DNA of 64,000 nt from Orychophragmus violaceus (taxonomy: Eukaryota > Streptophyta > Magnoliopsida > Brassicales > Brassicaceae): positions 24,183,034-24,247,033 of the forward strand of contig CM058231.1 of NCBI GenBank assembly GCA_030180135.1. The letters are read 5' to 3'. Position 1 is the first letter of the stretch. Every line of letters begins with the position of its first letter. The position numbers and the translations under genes were made by a program. The notes under the pieces are model-generated. The model had not been told where the DNA came from. It searched no databases and saw only the letters and a program-made list of their open reading frames with translations. This document shows, piece after piece, positions 11,875 to 24,858 of the stretch.

Positions 11875-13186
11875 GTAGACTGTTCTGGTAGATACTTACT
11901 CCGGTAAGAGACAAGGCAACTATGGATATAGATATCTATTCCGGTGCGGGACCGAATATGTCAGGTTGGGTTGATGAATAGTGTTAGGACTTGCGGGATA
12001 GACTAGGTACATGGATTGAGATAGTGTTTCTAATTGACCTTGTCGGTCTTGCGTGAAGAGTCATAATGAGTCCGCTTGTTTACATTACTGTTATTAGGAT
12101 TCTATAGGGTGATCTAGATCCCGCAAGTCTAGGTTTAGAAAGCATTCCGGTAATTCCGCCCAATTGGATTCTCGGGTAGTTGCCTTATCAGATCGTGTGC
12201 CTTCGGGTGGTGTTTCTGATAATGGTGTTAACCTACTGAGTGACGCCGGTAGGTGTTTGGTACCGAGAACACGGGGTCATGTCCTACGGCCGGACTGCAT
12301 GAAAACTTAGTTTATCGTGGGGTAGCCCGAGTCGCTATGTATCGATGGACTGAGAACAGTGTCCTAGGTCGTAAGACTTCGTGTTTACGTCTAGGAGTCG
12401 TGGGTAGTTTTAGTTACCATGTCGGTAGCTTAGTGTTCCCGCGAAAGTTACCGAGTTTGCATAGTGGGCCCAATGATGTTAAGTTTGGTGTTTGCGATAG
12501 ATATATCGAGCCTAATCGAGGGCATTTGCCACAATGAATTTAATTTACGTAAACTTTCCTTTTGATAGAGAATGCTTGTGTGTTGTGTGTTTATCACGTC
12601 AAGGTGTCACGTGATAGACTATTTCTTCTTTATGGTTTTCGGGTGGGATTAGTAGATATAGGTTAGATTAGAAGCCGTTAGTGGGAGCCGACTCGCTGGG
12701 TGATCTTAGATTACTTATTAAACTCTTTTTGTGTTTCTCAAGTTTAGTAGCGACGGACGTGGGAGGTCCTTGGTGTAGTTTCAGGATTGCGTGCGGGCCG
12801 GAGATTTTTGATTTGATGTTTTGGGTGTTGTATTTAAATTCGGCTTATTTGACGCCTGTTTATTATTTAATTGTTCGTAATTAGAATTAAATAGGCAAAT
12901 TGTTTGTGAAACCCTAAATTACTTAGAAATGAGATTGCTTCCCTAATATATTAGTTTATTCTGAACCGACATAACTCGTGGAAGCAATACATGTTGAAAA
13001 GATTTGTATTGTGTAAGCGAGGTACACATGGTCAAGGACGGTTGTGTGCGAGCCTCTGTCTCAAAATGGACTTTCTCTGGCTTCGTTTTGTGATGAATTT
13101 TTCTCGTTTGAATTGCTAGGGTTCGATCGGCCATGTTCTTGTTTGATTGTTGACCGGTCGGCGGATAACGGGAAAGGGAGGTTACA
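11875..13186 (+). repeat. R1 repeat, arm B (inverted relative to arm A)
   Basis: It starts at the GTAGACTGTTCTGGTAG word, whose reverse complement closes arm A at 10218, and ends GGGAGGTTACA. The arm is shared with 2419-3261 (3' part) and 15841-16912. The terminus pairs with TGTAATGCCCCC at 8885. No flanking target duplication is evident. Confidence 0.7.
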
Positions 13187-14220
13187 AATAGGTGGTATTA
13201 TAGCATGGTTCATCATGTGTTTCAAAACGTTTCATTTATAAGTGTTTTCCATTTTTTATCGAGTCAAATGTGTCGCCCAAGCATCCGGTAGGAAACCGAG
13301 CCATGTCTGTCAAACTCGGGAGGGGGGGGGAACTGGAATTAGGAATTTTATATTGCTTGTACTGACATTTTGATGTTTTTGGTTGCAGACATTCAGCAGC
13401 GTACCCCACGGAGGATTGGAGCGTGCGGTGCGTATGTTGTGTGGGTCCGTTTTGATATCATGGGCAGCGACATGTAAGCTGGATCCGGTCGCGCCCATCC
13501 GGGGCGACATGCACGCCGTTCATTGCGGTGTTCACGTACCTTAGACCGTCCCTCAGTTCCACCTCGCGCATTAGTTGGCGCCTCAGCAGCAGCAGCAACT
13601 GCCATTGAACCTCTCCCGGTACCTTTGACTGCCTCACTCCGGGACGATGCAGACTCCGCCGACCCCTACGTCAGATTCTCGGTCTGGTTCGATCTAGCAG
13701 ACGTCGAGCTGCCACCAATTCTCGAGATGCCTGACATTCCCGAGCCTTATAGTCTGGGTGATTTCATACTCAGTTCGCTACCTGCGGACTTTGACCTGTC
13801 AATGTAACCTATCGATCCCGTCCAACATGAGGAGTTTGAGGCTCGCGTCGCCGAGAAGACTGCTATGCTCGCCGATGCGTTGGAGCAGCATATCGGCGCT
13901 CATCACCCGCCACCTCCTCAGCCCCAACCGTCTCTAACAACTGAGTCATCTGAGTCCCCGCCGCCGTAGCCATCCCACTTCGTGCAGTGCAACGCTTGTG
14001 GAGCACGAGGCTTCCATTTCCCTGGTGTCCCCGCCCAGCCGACCCTCGCTTTCGAGAGCCGTACCAGCCAGTACCACCACCTGACGTATGCCAACCATGC
14101 AGGCCACCTGGAGCCAATGGCTACTCCTATGAGCCATATTGTCGTTTTTGTTGGGCATTTTGGTCTTGATGGAGGCACTAGGTCAGGGTTAGAGTAGGCC
14201 AGGTAAGTGAGGGCTCTAAC
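13187..14220 (+). pseudogene. GC-rich decayed reading frame of unknown origin
   Basis: After a splice-acceptor-like TTGGTTGCAG at about 13388, the sequence becomes markedly GC-rich. One frame (13523-14197) stays open for 225 codons except for two stops, TAA at 13805 and TAG near 13966. It encodes an Ala/Pro-rich segment, then acidic ELPPILEMPDIPEPYSLGDF, then EEFEARVAEKTAMLADALEQH and a Pro/Gln-rich stretch. No family is recognised. Base composition unlike the flanks suggests an inserted or captured coding segment. A run of nine G lies near 13322. Confidence 0.35.
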
Positions 14221-15840
14221 TCATTTTTGTCTGTACCTAGATTGGCTTATTATCGTCACTGACAAATTTCGGTTATGTAGCGGCCCGCATTTTGTTTTGG
14301 GTATGATGGGGCGTTCACATTGTAGCATATCTTGGCGTAAACTATATACTGAAAATTGATGTATGGCGAAGGACGTTTTATATATATAGTGGATTCCGGA
14401 TATTTTGATTTATCGTTTTGAGTAACATAGTAATTTTATTGCATGCATGTGATGTTTTGTGAATGCAATCAAATTATGATGTGAAAAGAAATGATGGCCG
14501 GAACAAGCGATCACTATCCATGACCCATGAGGCGACCACATCGATATACCGTGACTGATCTATTGCTTGATTGTTTGTTGTGTGTGGTGCTTTGTTTGAG
14601 TTTAATTGTTCTTGTATGTTTATATAGATGCATTGCATGGCTGCTAGGTTGCTAGTTATCATTATGAATTGTCGTATTTGTTTGATCGCTAGGGTGCTAG
14701 CTTGTGTGATGCATTGCCTTATGTGATGGTTAGAGCTATAAGCGATGCAATCATTTGACCGCTAGGTTGGTAGCCTTGCATTTGCATGAACGTTAGGTTG
14801 CCAGAAATGCATTGTTTAATTATCGGCAGCGTTTGCATTTGCTCGATCGCTAGGTTGATAGATGGTCATTAAGCATTGTTGAGTTAATAGATTTTCTGTT
14901 CTCGATCATTGCATTTCTCTTGTGTTAGGATTGTTATTGGGAATTGTGAGCTTGTTGCATTATTAGATTCGCTAGGTTGCTGGTAGTTCTAAGATAGGGT
15001 TAGCGAATCGTAGAGATTAATTGGTTTAAGTAATAGAGGCTGTCGCAGGTTGTTAGACCTAGAAGGTGTTGTAGGCGGAAAGTTAGGTTATCAGATAGAA
15101 TTGTGGTATAGATGATAGTGAACAAACCTTCTAGATAGAGCTAAGCCCGGAATTGATAATCGGTTTTAATAGGACGCTTATTCACTAGAAAGCTGAACTA
15201 TAGAATATTGTTAGTTAGTCATGTGTAACCCTTGGGTACATGACTAGGTAACCATATCTCTATAAGGAAGTGATATCGAGAATAGTTTAGAAAGAATCTA
15301 ACCACTCCAGTGTAGTGTTCTTGACCTATAGTGCAGGACGTGATTGACGATGTGGCGTGAATGCGAGACTGAACCTGAATCCGAGAGAAAAGTCAAGTGC
15401 AAGAAAGCCGCGAAGCAGTTAACCCGAGCCGTGTTCGAGTCTGTGTGGGGGGTATCGACAGCAGTGGATGTAAGCAGACGTCAAGCCGATGAGTTAGAAA
15501 AGATATTTGGAAGGTATCATTATCAGTATTGGAGCAGCGCGAGGTGTATGCGAGTATGGCGAGTTAGTATCCTGCAGTTTGGAAGTCGAAGCAAAGTGGA
15601 GAAGCCAGAAGTGCGAAGCAGAGTAAAGTCAGCAAGCACGGATGGAATCAGAGTTCCATAGTGGAGAAAATCAGTCAAGGTCAGTGGTTAAGCGAGCGAA
15701 GTAAAGATCAGTAAGGAAGTTTTGTGCAAGTTCGAGTCTCAGTATCAATAAGCATCAAGTCTCACTCTCTTCTCTCACTCTTTCAAATCATCAAAAATCC
15801 CATCAAACAACAGCCTCTGATCTCTATCATCACCCTCTCA
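14221..15840. other. Non-coding stretch with a recurring GATCGCTAGGTTGCTAG word
   Basis: No gene is recognised. Six variants of GATCGCTAGGTTGCTAG occur at 14643, 14684, 14757, 14788, 14845 and 14966, interleaved with TGCATTGC-like words. This looks like a decayed tandem array with irregular 30-120-bp spacing. A 105-codon frame at 15344-15661 (basic, low complexity) has no recognisable features and is probably chance. Confidence 0.45.
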
Positions 15841-16915
15841 TGATGGGACCGGGTAAGTTTGTAGTTACCTATTCGGTATAGCACCAAGTAAGGGTTGGCG
15901 ATGATGGTGTTGGAATAGGGCTTGCAAAATAGATCGAAGTTGTGTTTATCTTTCCGTTGACCTTGACGGTCTTGTGTTCTGTGTTAGAGCCCCAATGAGT
16001 ATGCATGTTTATTGTATTGCACTAGGACTCTGGGGCACGTTAGATCCCGCAAGTCTAGGTTTAGAAAGCATTCCAGTATTTCCGACCTGATTGGATCCTC
16101 GAGTAGTTGCCTAACCGGATTGTGTGCATTCATGTGGTGATTCTGATTATGGTGTTAACCTACTGAGTGACACCGGTATGTGTGTGGTCTGGAAAATACG
16201 GGGTCATGTCCTAGGGCCAGAGTGCATGGAAACTTAGGTTACCGTGGGGTAGTCTGAGTCGCTATGTATCGATGGACTGAGAACAGTGTCCTAGATTGTA
16301 GGAAATTGTGTTTACATATAGAAGTCATGGGTAGTTTTAATTACCATGTAAGTAGCTAAGTGTTCCCGCGGAAGTTACCGAGTTCGCATAGTGGGCCCAG
16401 TGATGTTAAGTTTGGTGTACCCGATAGATAGATCGAGTCTAATCGAGGGCATGTGAGCAGTAACTTCAATTTCCGTAATATTTCCTTTTGATAGAGAATG
16501 CTTGTATGTTGTGGGTTTATCACGTCACGGTGGCACGTGATAGACTATTTCTTCTTTATGATTGTTATTTTGTATTTTGGGTGGGATTAATAGATGTAGG
16601 TTAGATTAGAAGCCGTTAGTAGGAGCCGACTCGCTAGGTGATCTTAGATCGCTCATTAGACTCTTTTTGTGTTTTTCAGGTTTAGCAGCGACGGACGTGG
16701 GAGGTCCTCGGTGTAGTTTTGGGATTGCTTGTGGGCTGGATATTTTTGATTCGATGTTTTGGGTGTTGTATTTCAGTTCGGATTATTTGGCGCCTGTTTA
16801 TTCTCTGATTGTTTGTAATTACAATTAAATAGGCAAATTGTTTGTAAAACCGTAAATTATTTAGAATCGAAACCGCTTCCCCGATATATTGGTTTAGTTC
16901 GAACCGACACAACTC
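15841..16915 (+). repeat. R1 repeat, second copy of arm B (truncated)
   Basis: It follows the same order of landmarks as 11930-12960, including GGGGTCATGTCCTAGGG, GTGGGCCCA and ATGGGACCGGG-like words. It stops inside the arm at an AACTCAT word, and the terminal TTACA end is absent. It is joined at about 16913-16930 to a short word (CATCTATTTTCTGGCAAG) that belongs near 18393, and then to part of arm A. Confidence 0.65.
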
Positions 16916-16930
16916 ATCTATTTTCTGGCA

Positions 16931-18686
<1,756 letters not shown>

Positions 18687-18959
18687 TTGTCGATTTCCAT
18701 TCCCGACTGCTGGTAAATCCTCCAAAATTCTTATTTCAGGTCTCTCCGTCTTCTAGGTAATCTTTTTAAATAAAATAAGATTACTTGGCCCGTCAAATCT
18801 TCCCGTCTTACTTTTGGTGAATTTACCAAAATGCCCCCTAGCTTCCAAATTTACCAAATGACATCCGATGACTTTCCGTTGACATGTAATCTGTCCATTG
18901 ACTTGTAATCTTCCCATTGACTTTATCATGAGACATGGTATTACAATCATGCCGAAGAT
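18687..18959. other. Short unique-looking segment between R1 and the CACTA gene block
   Basis: It contains GTAATCT/AGATTAC and TTGACATGTAATC-like words in partial tandem (18785-18920) and a short inverted word around TTTTGGTGAATTTACCAAAA (about 18812-18831). No gene is visible. Confidence 0.35.
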
Positions 18960-19400
18960 TCTCTTTGTGATCTTCCATTCCGTCAGCGGAAACCTGATAA
19001 GGCAAAAAATTAAACGTTAAAAGTGTGTACAGTAAATAAGTTCAATTTGAAAATCTAGAAGTTAGAAGACCTACTAATAGGTTCCTGATCTCGTAGTTGG
19101 GATCAATACGTTTGAACAACTCTCGTCCCGGTTGGTCGACTAACACAAAAATCTCTTCTGCAATAGACAGCGGAACATGTTGTGTCTCTGGCACCTAAGA
19201 CATCGAATGGTTCCCAGCCGGAGCCGCCTGTCAACGATGAGACTGGTTCTGCTTTGATGGTCTCGGCTGTATCTGTCTCGGCTGAGACTAGCGAGACCAT
19301 CATGTCGGTCTTGGTTGTTACTGAACCATCTCTATCTGATCCGGTTGAGCGGCCAAGTATTCCTCAAAGTCTCCAAAATTGTCCCTACAAACAATAAACG
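18960..19400 (-). pseudogene. CACTA Transposase_24-like protein, N-terminal exons
   Basis: The minus strand reads a FGDFEEYLAAQPDQIEM-like stretch, a stop, a Ser/Glu/Thr-rich linker, then HVPLSIAEEIFVLVDQPGR and LFKRIDPNYEIRNLL. A donor near 19081 and an acceptor CCTTATCAG near 18994 would remove an AT-rich intron. This suits the N-terminal part of the CACTA accessory gene, whose middle and C-terminal parts lie at 8830-8400 and 7010-6320 in the same orientation. The family assignment of this block alone is weak. Its position gives it support. Confidence 0.4.
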
Positions 19401-20533
19401 AATATAAAAGCTAACAATTCTATAAAAAAATATAAAATATTAAAAAATTAAATAAAATTTGTTAAAAAAAGTTAATAATGATTTTACAAAATTATTATAT
19501 ATTTCGAAAATGTTTTTAATAAATAGTTAAAAATATATTATTAAGTTAAAAATCAGAAAATAAAATTCATAAAATTACTAATATCATAGAAAAGCATATA
19601 TATCAAATATTAAATATTCTTTTACTAAATAAAAATTAAAAATGATAAAAATCGTTTTTAAAATGTTTTTCTAATCAATAAAGTTTTAACAATTCAAAAC
19701 TAGTATAAGAAAAATTTGAAAAACATAAAAACAATTACAAAACATTTAAGTATGTTTTTAATTTGTGAAAACGTTTTAAAATGTTTAGAAAATAGTTTAA
19801 ACGATTAAAAAATTATTTTTTAAAAAAAATTCACATGATATGAAAAACCTAAATCATGCAAAATTACCCTAAACTACCTAAAACTATCTTTGAAACAACA
19901 CATGCAAAATTTTCCGATAATCTAACCAGCTAGAAAATCGTTTGAAACAAAAATTTAATCGGTTAAAAAGCAAATTTACATGATTATAAAGCTAGCAACG
20001 GTCGGATTTTTCATTTTACGGTCGGATTATAAAGCTAGCAATTATTTGGCCAAAATTTTGGCGGTTTCTCAAAAAATTTGGTGAAAATTGGCAGTATGAA
20101 AATCGATGAAAAACCAACGGTTAATGAATTTTCCGTCGGCAAGCCGTTGGTAATAAATATAAAAATGGTTCAACACGACTCGAACCCGGGTCTATTGAAC
20201 GGGAACAAATCTCTGAAACCTTTTTTCTATGTCGTATTCATCGGTAGATTGTATAACTAAATATATTGTATGTTAATATTTGTTCAACGGATTAAAACCC
20301 ATTACATGCGTCACTCGAACCCGGGAATGAAGGGAATGGTAGTAAGGTCAGAAACCAATGTGCTAAGTTGTTATATTCATTAAGTTAATGAATGAAAATG
20401 TTAATATGTTGATACAATTATTTGTTATTTAAAAAGAAACAAATATTCTTATTTAATTATTGAAAATTAAAAACTTAATATTTAAAAAGATTATTTTTAA
20501 TATAGTAGAGACGGATTACTTATAATTCGGGAA
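19401..20533. other. AT-rich non-coding interior of the CACTA element
   Basis: About 600 bp of very AT-rich sequence (19401-19990) is followed by segments with ACGGTCGG and CCGTCGGC words. On the minus strand, tRNA-like internal promoter words are seen: TAGCACATTGG (A-box-like, about 20360) and GGGTTCGAGTGA (B-box-like, about 20313-20325), plus a second B-box-like GGGTTCGAGTCG at about 20179-20191. No full tRNA fold was found. Confidence 0.4.
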
Positions 20534-21025
20534 TTGGTTCCCAAACCAATCCCTGACATCCATTCCATCCCACATATCGATCATGTGGTTCCATTCCCGC
20601 ACTGGAATCCATGCTGGTCTTGGATCGTCTCTGAGCAGCTTCATCCGACTAATTTTGGTTTGGAAAACCCGCCGGGCCGTCTTGTTGAATTCCCGCCAAA
20701 CAATGAAGATTATATCCGGGCTAAAAATGACATACTGATTGAAACTGAAGTTTTTGAACTAGAAGAAGTTTTTGAATTCCGACAGAAAACCGACAGAATG
20801 TTGTCGGTTCCATGGTCAATTTTTGAAAAGCACGTTTCCGAAATGTTTTTTGGGAACAAACGGAAACTAATGATAGTTAATAAGCGTTTGACTCGCCTCT
20901 ATCAACGGATAAAGTGTAGTCATCGGAAATCCGTCGGGAATGACCAACAGAATTCCGACGAGGTAGGGTTTAGGGTTTGTTTAGGGTATTGTTTTTGGGG
21001 TCTTGCAAGTTCTGGATTTACATGA
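20534..21025 (+). pseudogene. Open frame of 163 codons near the CACTA right end, unknown
   Basis: The frame is hydrophilic with Trp/Pro-rich beginnings (HWNPCWSWIVSEQLHPTNFG) and an acidic middle (EVFELEEVFEFRQK). Its downstream half overlaps CCGTCGG-type CACTA subterminal words and a telomere-like GGGTTTAGGG block, so at least the C-terminal part is not protein-selected. It could be a remnant exon of the element. No family is recognised. Confidence 0.25.
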
Positions 21026-21440
21026 TACATTAAGCACAATAATTGTAGTATCCTTTCAAAATGATTAAAGAAAATGTATAAACGGTAACTCGAACGACTA
21101 TTCAGTAAAATCTATTCTTAAACATCATTGTATACTAAGATGTGTTTTTGTCTGACAATCTTTATTTTCCTAAAACCATTAAAAACATGTTATTGGATAT
21201 TGTTATGGATGGTATCTAATACAAAAGATCCTTACATTACTTCCTTGGAAGTTTATCAATGATTCGTTTTAATTTTTGAAACCCTAAACCCTAAAACCTA
21301 AACCCTAAGCCATCGGTTTTCCGTCGGAGTTTTCCGACAGATAGCCGACGGATTTCAATATTCCGTCGGATTTCCGTCTGGATCAGCGCCGTTTCTTTAA
21401 ATCGCCTGGTTGCCGTCGGATCAGCGCCGTTTTTAAAACC
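20930..21440. mobile_element. Probable right subterminal region of the CACTA element
   Basis: CCGTCGG, CCGACGG and TTCCGTCGGA words cluster at 20930-20960 and 21305-21440, as they do next to the left terminus at 5577-6130. Telomere-like blocks lie in opposite orientation just inside (GTAGGGTTTAGGG at 20962 and CCCTAAACCCTAAAACC from 21283). The expected terminus ending in TTCTTGTAGTG was not found, so the right end is lost or diverged. Confidence 0.45.
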
Positions 21441-21634
21441 GTACGAAAACATATCTTAGTATACACATCTATCATTCTAAACACAAATAATCCATGAGCC
21501 TCACTCAGAATCACACCTTGATTAGAAAACACTCAACAAAGCTCCAAGGCACCAGGTTTGGAGTTTAAGTATTACCTTTCAATTATAAGAATTAACAAAA
21601 CTCAGCCTCAAATAAAAAAGTTAATGATATTTAC

Positions 21635-24040
21635 TTGGTAGGAAATGGAGCTCAGAACATCAAGAATATCAACGAGATCATATCGGAGATGAAAGATATA
21701 ACCAAAACAAGTTGCTTAGTCGACAGAGACAAAATGGAGCAAGAAGAAGATTATGAAGTTAATAATATGGAAATACTTGAATATATCAACCATTACAACT
21801 TCAGTGGACTTCAAGAGGCAAACAATTTAAGCTGAATTGACCAAGACCAGCTCACTCCACCTTCAAAACTAGCCAACATGAACGCAAACAAGTTAACTTC
21901 TATTTATTATTAGTTTGTGCAAGTAACCCAGAGTATCTCAGTGGTATTTAGGAATGCAAGAAACCACAGCTCAAGGCCCATCCACGTATTCAATAGCCTA
22001 GATATTTTTTTAAATTATTTTTGCAAACTTTCCATTTTTGGTATTTTAAATGTTTTGTAGTTTTCCTTTAAAAGTTATGTTGTTTTGAGTCATTTCCTTT
22101 TGTTTTGTGTTGACCAAATTAGGGTCTCCATCTCAAGAACCACTTTATATGGTTCCCTTGCAACTTTGTAAACATTTAACCTTTTGCGCATATCAATAAA
22201 ATATCGAATTTCTTCAAACCAGAAACGTCATCTTGTCTAGAAACTTTTCTATACTCTTTATGTGTGGATTAAAATTAGACTGAGTGTTATTACTGTATCA
22301 GAGGTCCTTTCACAATATCTTTGGTGCCATCAATCTATTTCGATTCATGTTTTTTTGTGGAATCAAGTGTTTTGTTCAAGTGCAGATTGTGGAATCAATT
22401 GTGTTTTTGTGTGATGCTTGTGGAATCAACCAACATCTCTTCACTCCATCTCTACCTTCATCTACCAGCAATCCAAATCCATATAAGCCTCCTGTTCATA
22501 AAACTTCCACGGTGTAAGTGTAAGAGCAAAGAAAAACTGCTAAAGAAGTTATAAGAAAGAAGTCACATCAGTAGTAGGTTCAAGATGTGAGCAGTTTGTT
22601 ACATTAGAAAGCAGAGTGGAAATCATCAAAAAAAACTTAAGAAAAAACTACGCTCAACCAGATCACTAGAACCACAGTTTACAAGCCTACAAGGTCAAGT
22701 AGTGACCAAGAGACGAGCATCTCGAGAAAAGAAATCATCCTTAGTCAATATTGCAATGATTAAGAGCCAACTGATCACACCAAGGTAAATAGCTCTACAG
22801 ATTCTTAAAATATTGATCAGATTTTTGACAAGACAATACGTTTGATTAAGTCCACAAGAGTTGAGAAAGGTATATGTACCAAGGATCGAGAACAAACAAT
22901 GCTCCAAGAACTGTTGGAAAACATGAAACAATAGATTGTTCCATCTTTAACAAAGACAAGGTACAAACTAAACTGTCTTAATGTGTTTGTACTTATTCCA
23001 TGACTGGTATGATGATTTTGCCCTTTCCAATAATGTTGAGACAAAAGCATGACCTAAGGAAGAACACATAGATATAATTTTGTCATCTCGTTGCCAAAGA
23101 GAACATAGTAAGGAAGTAGAGCATAAGAAGAAGAGCCAATCAAAGCTTGGCCCATTAAACAAACAACTACTTGATAAGTCTTCTAACATTGTGAACGTAT
23201 TTGAAGTAGAATGTTATAAATTTTAGGGGCTAGAACATTATGCTAAAGATTGTCCAACTAAGAAAACAAGACATTCTAGATCTTTAGAGTTCAAGAAGAA
23301 TGACCTCAATATGTGTAATAGCTTTGCTAAACAAGATTTAAAACTCTAAATGCTAGCATAATACACTTGTCTCTGCCAAAGAAAATTAAAAAGGTTTAGT
23401 TATGACGAATGAGTAAGCATATCAAGACGAATCATCAACTCAAGAACCAAAACAAGAGCTTGCTCAATACACTACCCATTATGTACTTCCCAAGGAAGCA
23501 GAGGTAGAAGCATACACTCCACTGACTCTGAGTTTTCCTAATGCACCAGGTAAGTGAATAAACCCGATCACACTTGTTGGAACTAATGCGTTTTTTGATG
23601 ATACATTCATTAAAGGCTCAAATCGTAAGATCTCCGAAGAAAGAGAGGCCATGATTAAAGTTATAACACTTGTTAAAGAACCAGATTATGAGTACCATAT
23701 AGAGGCAAACAACAAGTGGAAACCAAGAGCAGAACAATGATTAGATCAAGCATTGGATAACACTAAGATTAGTACAAAACTAAATCAGTCTTTAACAATA
23801 TAGAACTAAATCAGTTTATTTCATTTGACTCATTAATTACTTTAACGCACGTCTCTATCCCAAATGAAATTGAGAAAGATATATATAAGAAGAATAGACG
23901 AACAAAAGTTTAAGATTCATCAACTTATCAAGATGAAAGAAATACACCATATATCCTTAAGAAACTTACACTAGCTAATATTGCTGCAAGTAAACTGATT
24001 ATCAAAGCTGAGTAATCACAAACCACACTGTGTCGTACAC
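21635..24040 (+). pseudogene. Decayed retroelement with gag-like zinc-knuckle remnant
   Basis: Short open pieces in several frames occur, such as IKNINEIISEMKDI near 21665. Near 23205-23265 there is C-Y-K-F-stop-G-L-E-H-Y-A-K-D-C, which fits a CCHC zinc knuckle (CX2CX4HX4C) with its second cysteine changed. A KTRHSRSLEFKK basic stretch follows. Stops and frameshifts abound. This is consistent with an old gag gene. Clade unknown. Confidence 0.4.
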
Positions 24041-24853
24041 CGGTAAGTGAAAATCTGAACTTGATTTTGTATTGGAATAACTTCACAACATCTTTTTTTA
24101 ATTAGTTAAATTTTCATTAAAATTTGTAACTCTAAAATAAATTTGTAACAAAATACAAATCATCAACAATAGAAAAAAACTGCAACATTAGAAAAAAAAT
24201 ATATGTAACATAGCAGTTTTATGCTAGTAATTAATAAATAAATTCAGTTTCATTTGTTGCAGATTTTAATAAATTAAATCTATAACAAATATTATAAATC
24301 TACAACACTAATCTCCATATTTATTCTAAAATGATTAAATTAATCTGAAAAAAATAAAAATCTGCAACACATTATTGTAAATCCGTGCCACGTTAACAAA
24401 AAAATTCCATAAATCTGCAACACTAGAATATAAATTGGCGACATATTTAAAAATATGTAACACTACAATGCTAGTATATTAATTTTCATAAAATTTCTTA
24501 CATGTTACATATAAATAAAAATCTACAACAAAGTAAATAAATTCATAACAAACGACATTAACTTCGTGCAGATTTAGTCAAAAATCCGTTATATCAATAA
24601 ATCTATAACAAAGATTACAAATTAAATTATAAAATCTGTGCGGATTTATTAAGACAGAAATATGACGTTTTTTAAATATGATATGTTTTTTCTTATGTAA
24701 AAAATACGTAATAGTGACATTTTATAATATGTTTTTTTCTAACAGATTAATAAGACCATTTTCGTCCAAAAATTTGACTTCAAAATTTTATAGTATTTGA
24801 TTATTTTTTAGTGTCATCATAGTTTTTTCTTTTATCTTTTTACTGGAATCGTA
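24041..24853. other. AT-rich stretch with recurring TCTGCAACA-like words
   Basis: No gene is seen. Words such as ATCTGCAACA, ATCTATAACA and AAATTTGTAAC recur many times between 24120 and 24620, which suggests a decayed short-period repeat. GACAA at 24854-24858 begins the target duplication of gypsy A. Confidence 0.5.
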
Positions 24854-24858
24854 GACAA

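Noticed and set aside
22284..23189. Several 70-80-codon overlapping frames on both strands
   Set aside because: They overlap each other in AT-rich decayed sequence and show no motif. They are treated as part of the degraded retroelement.
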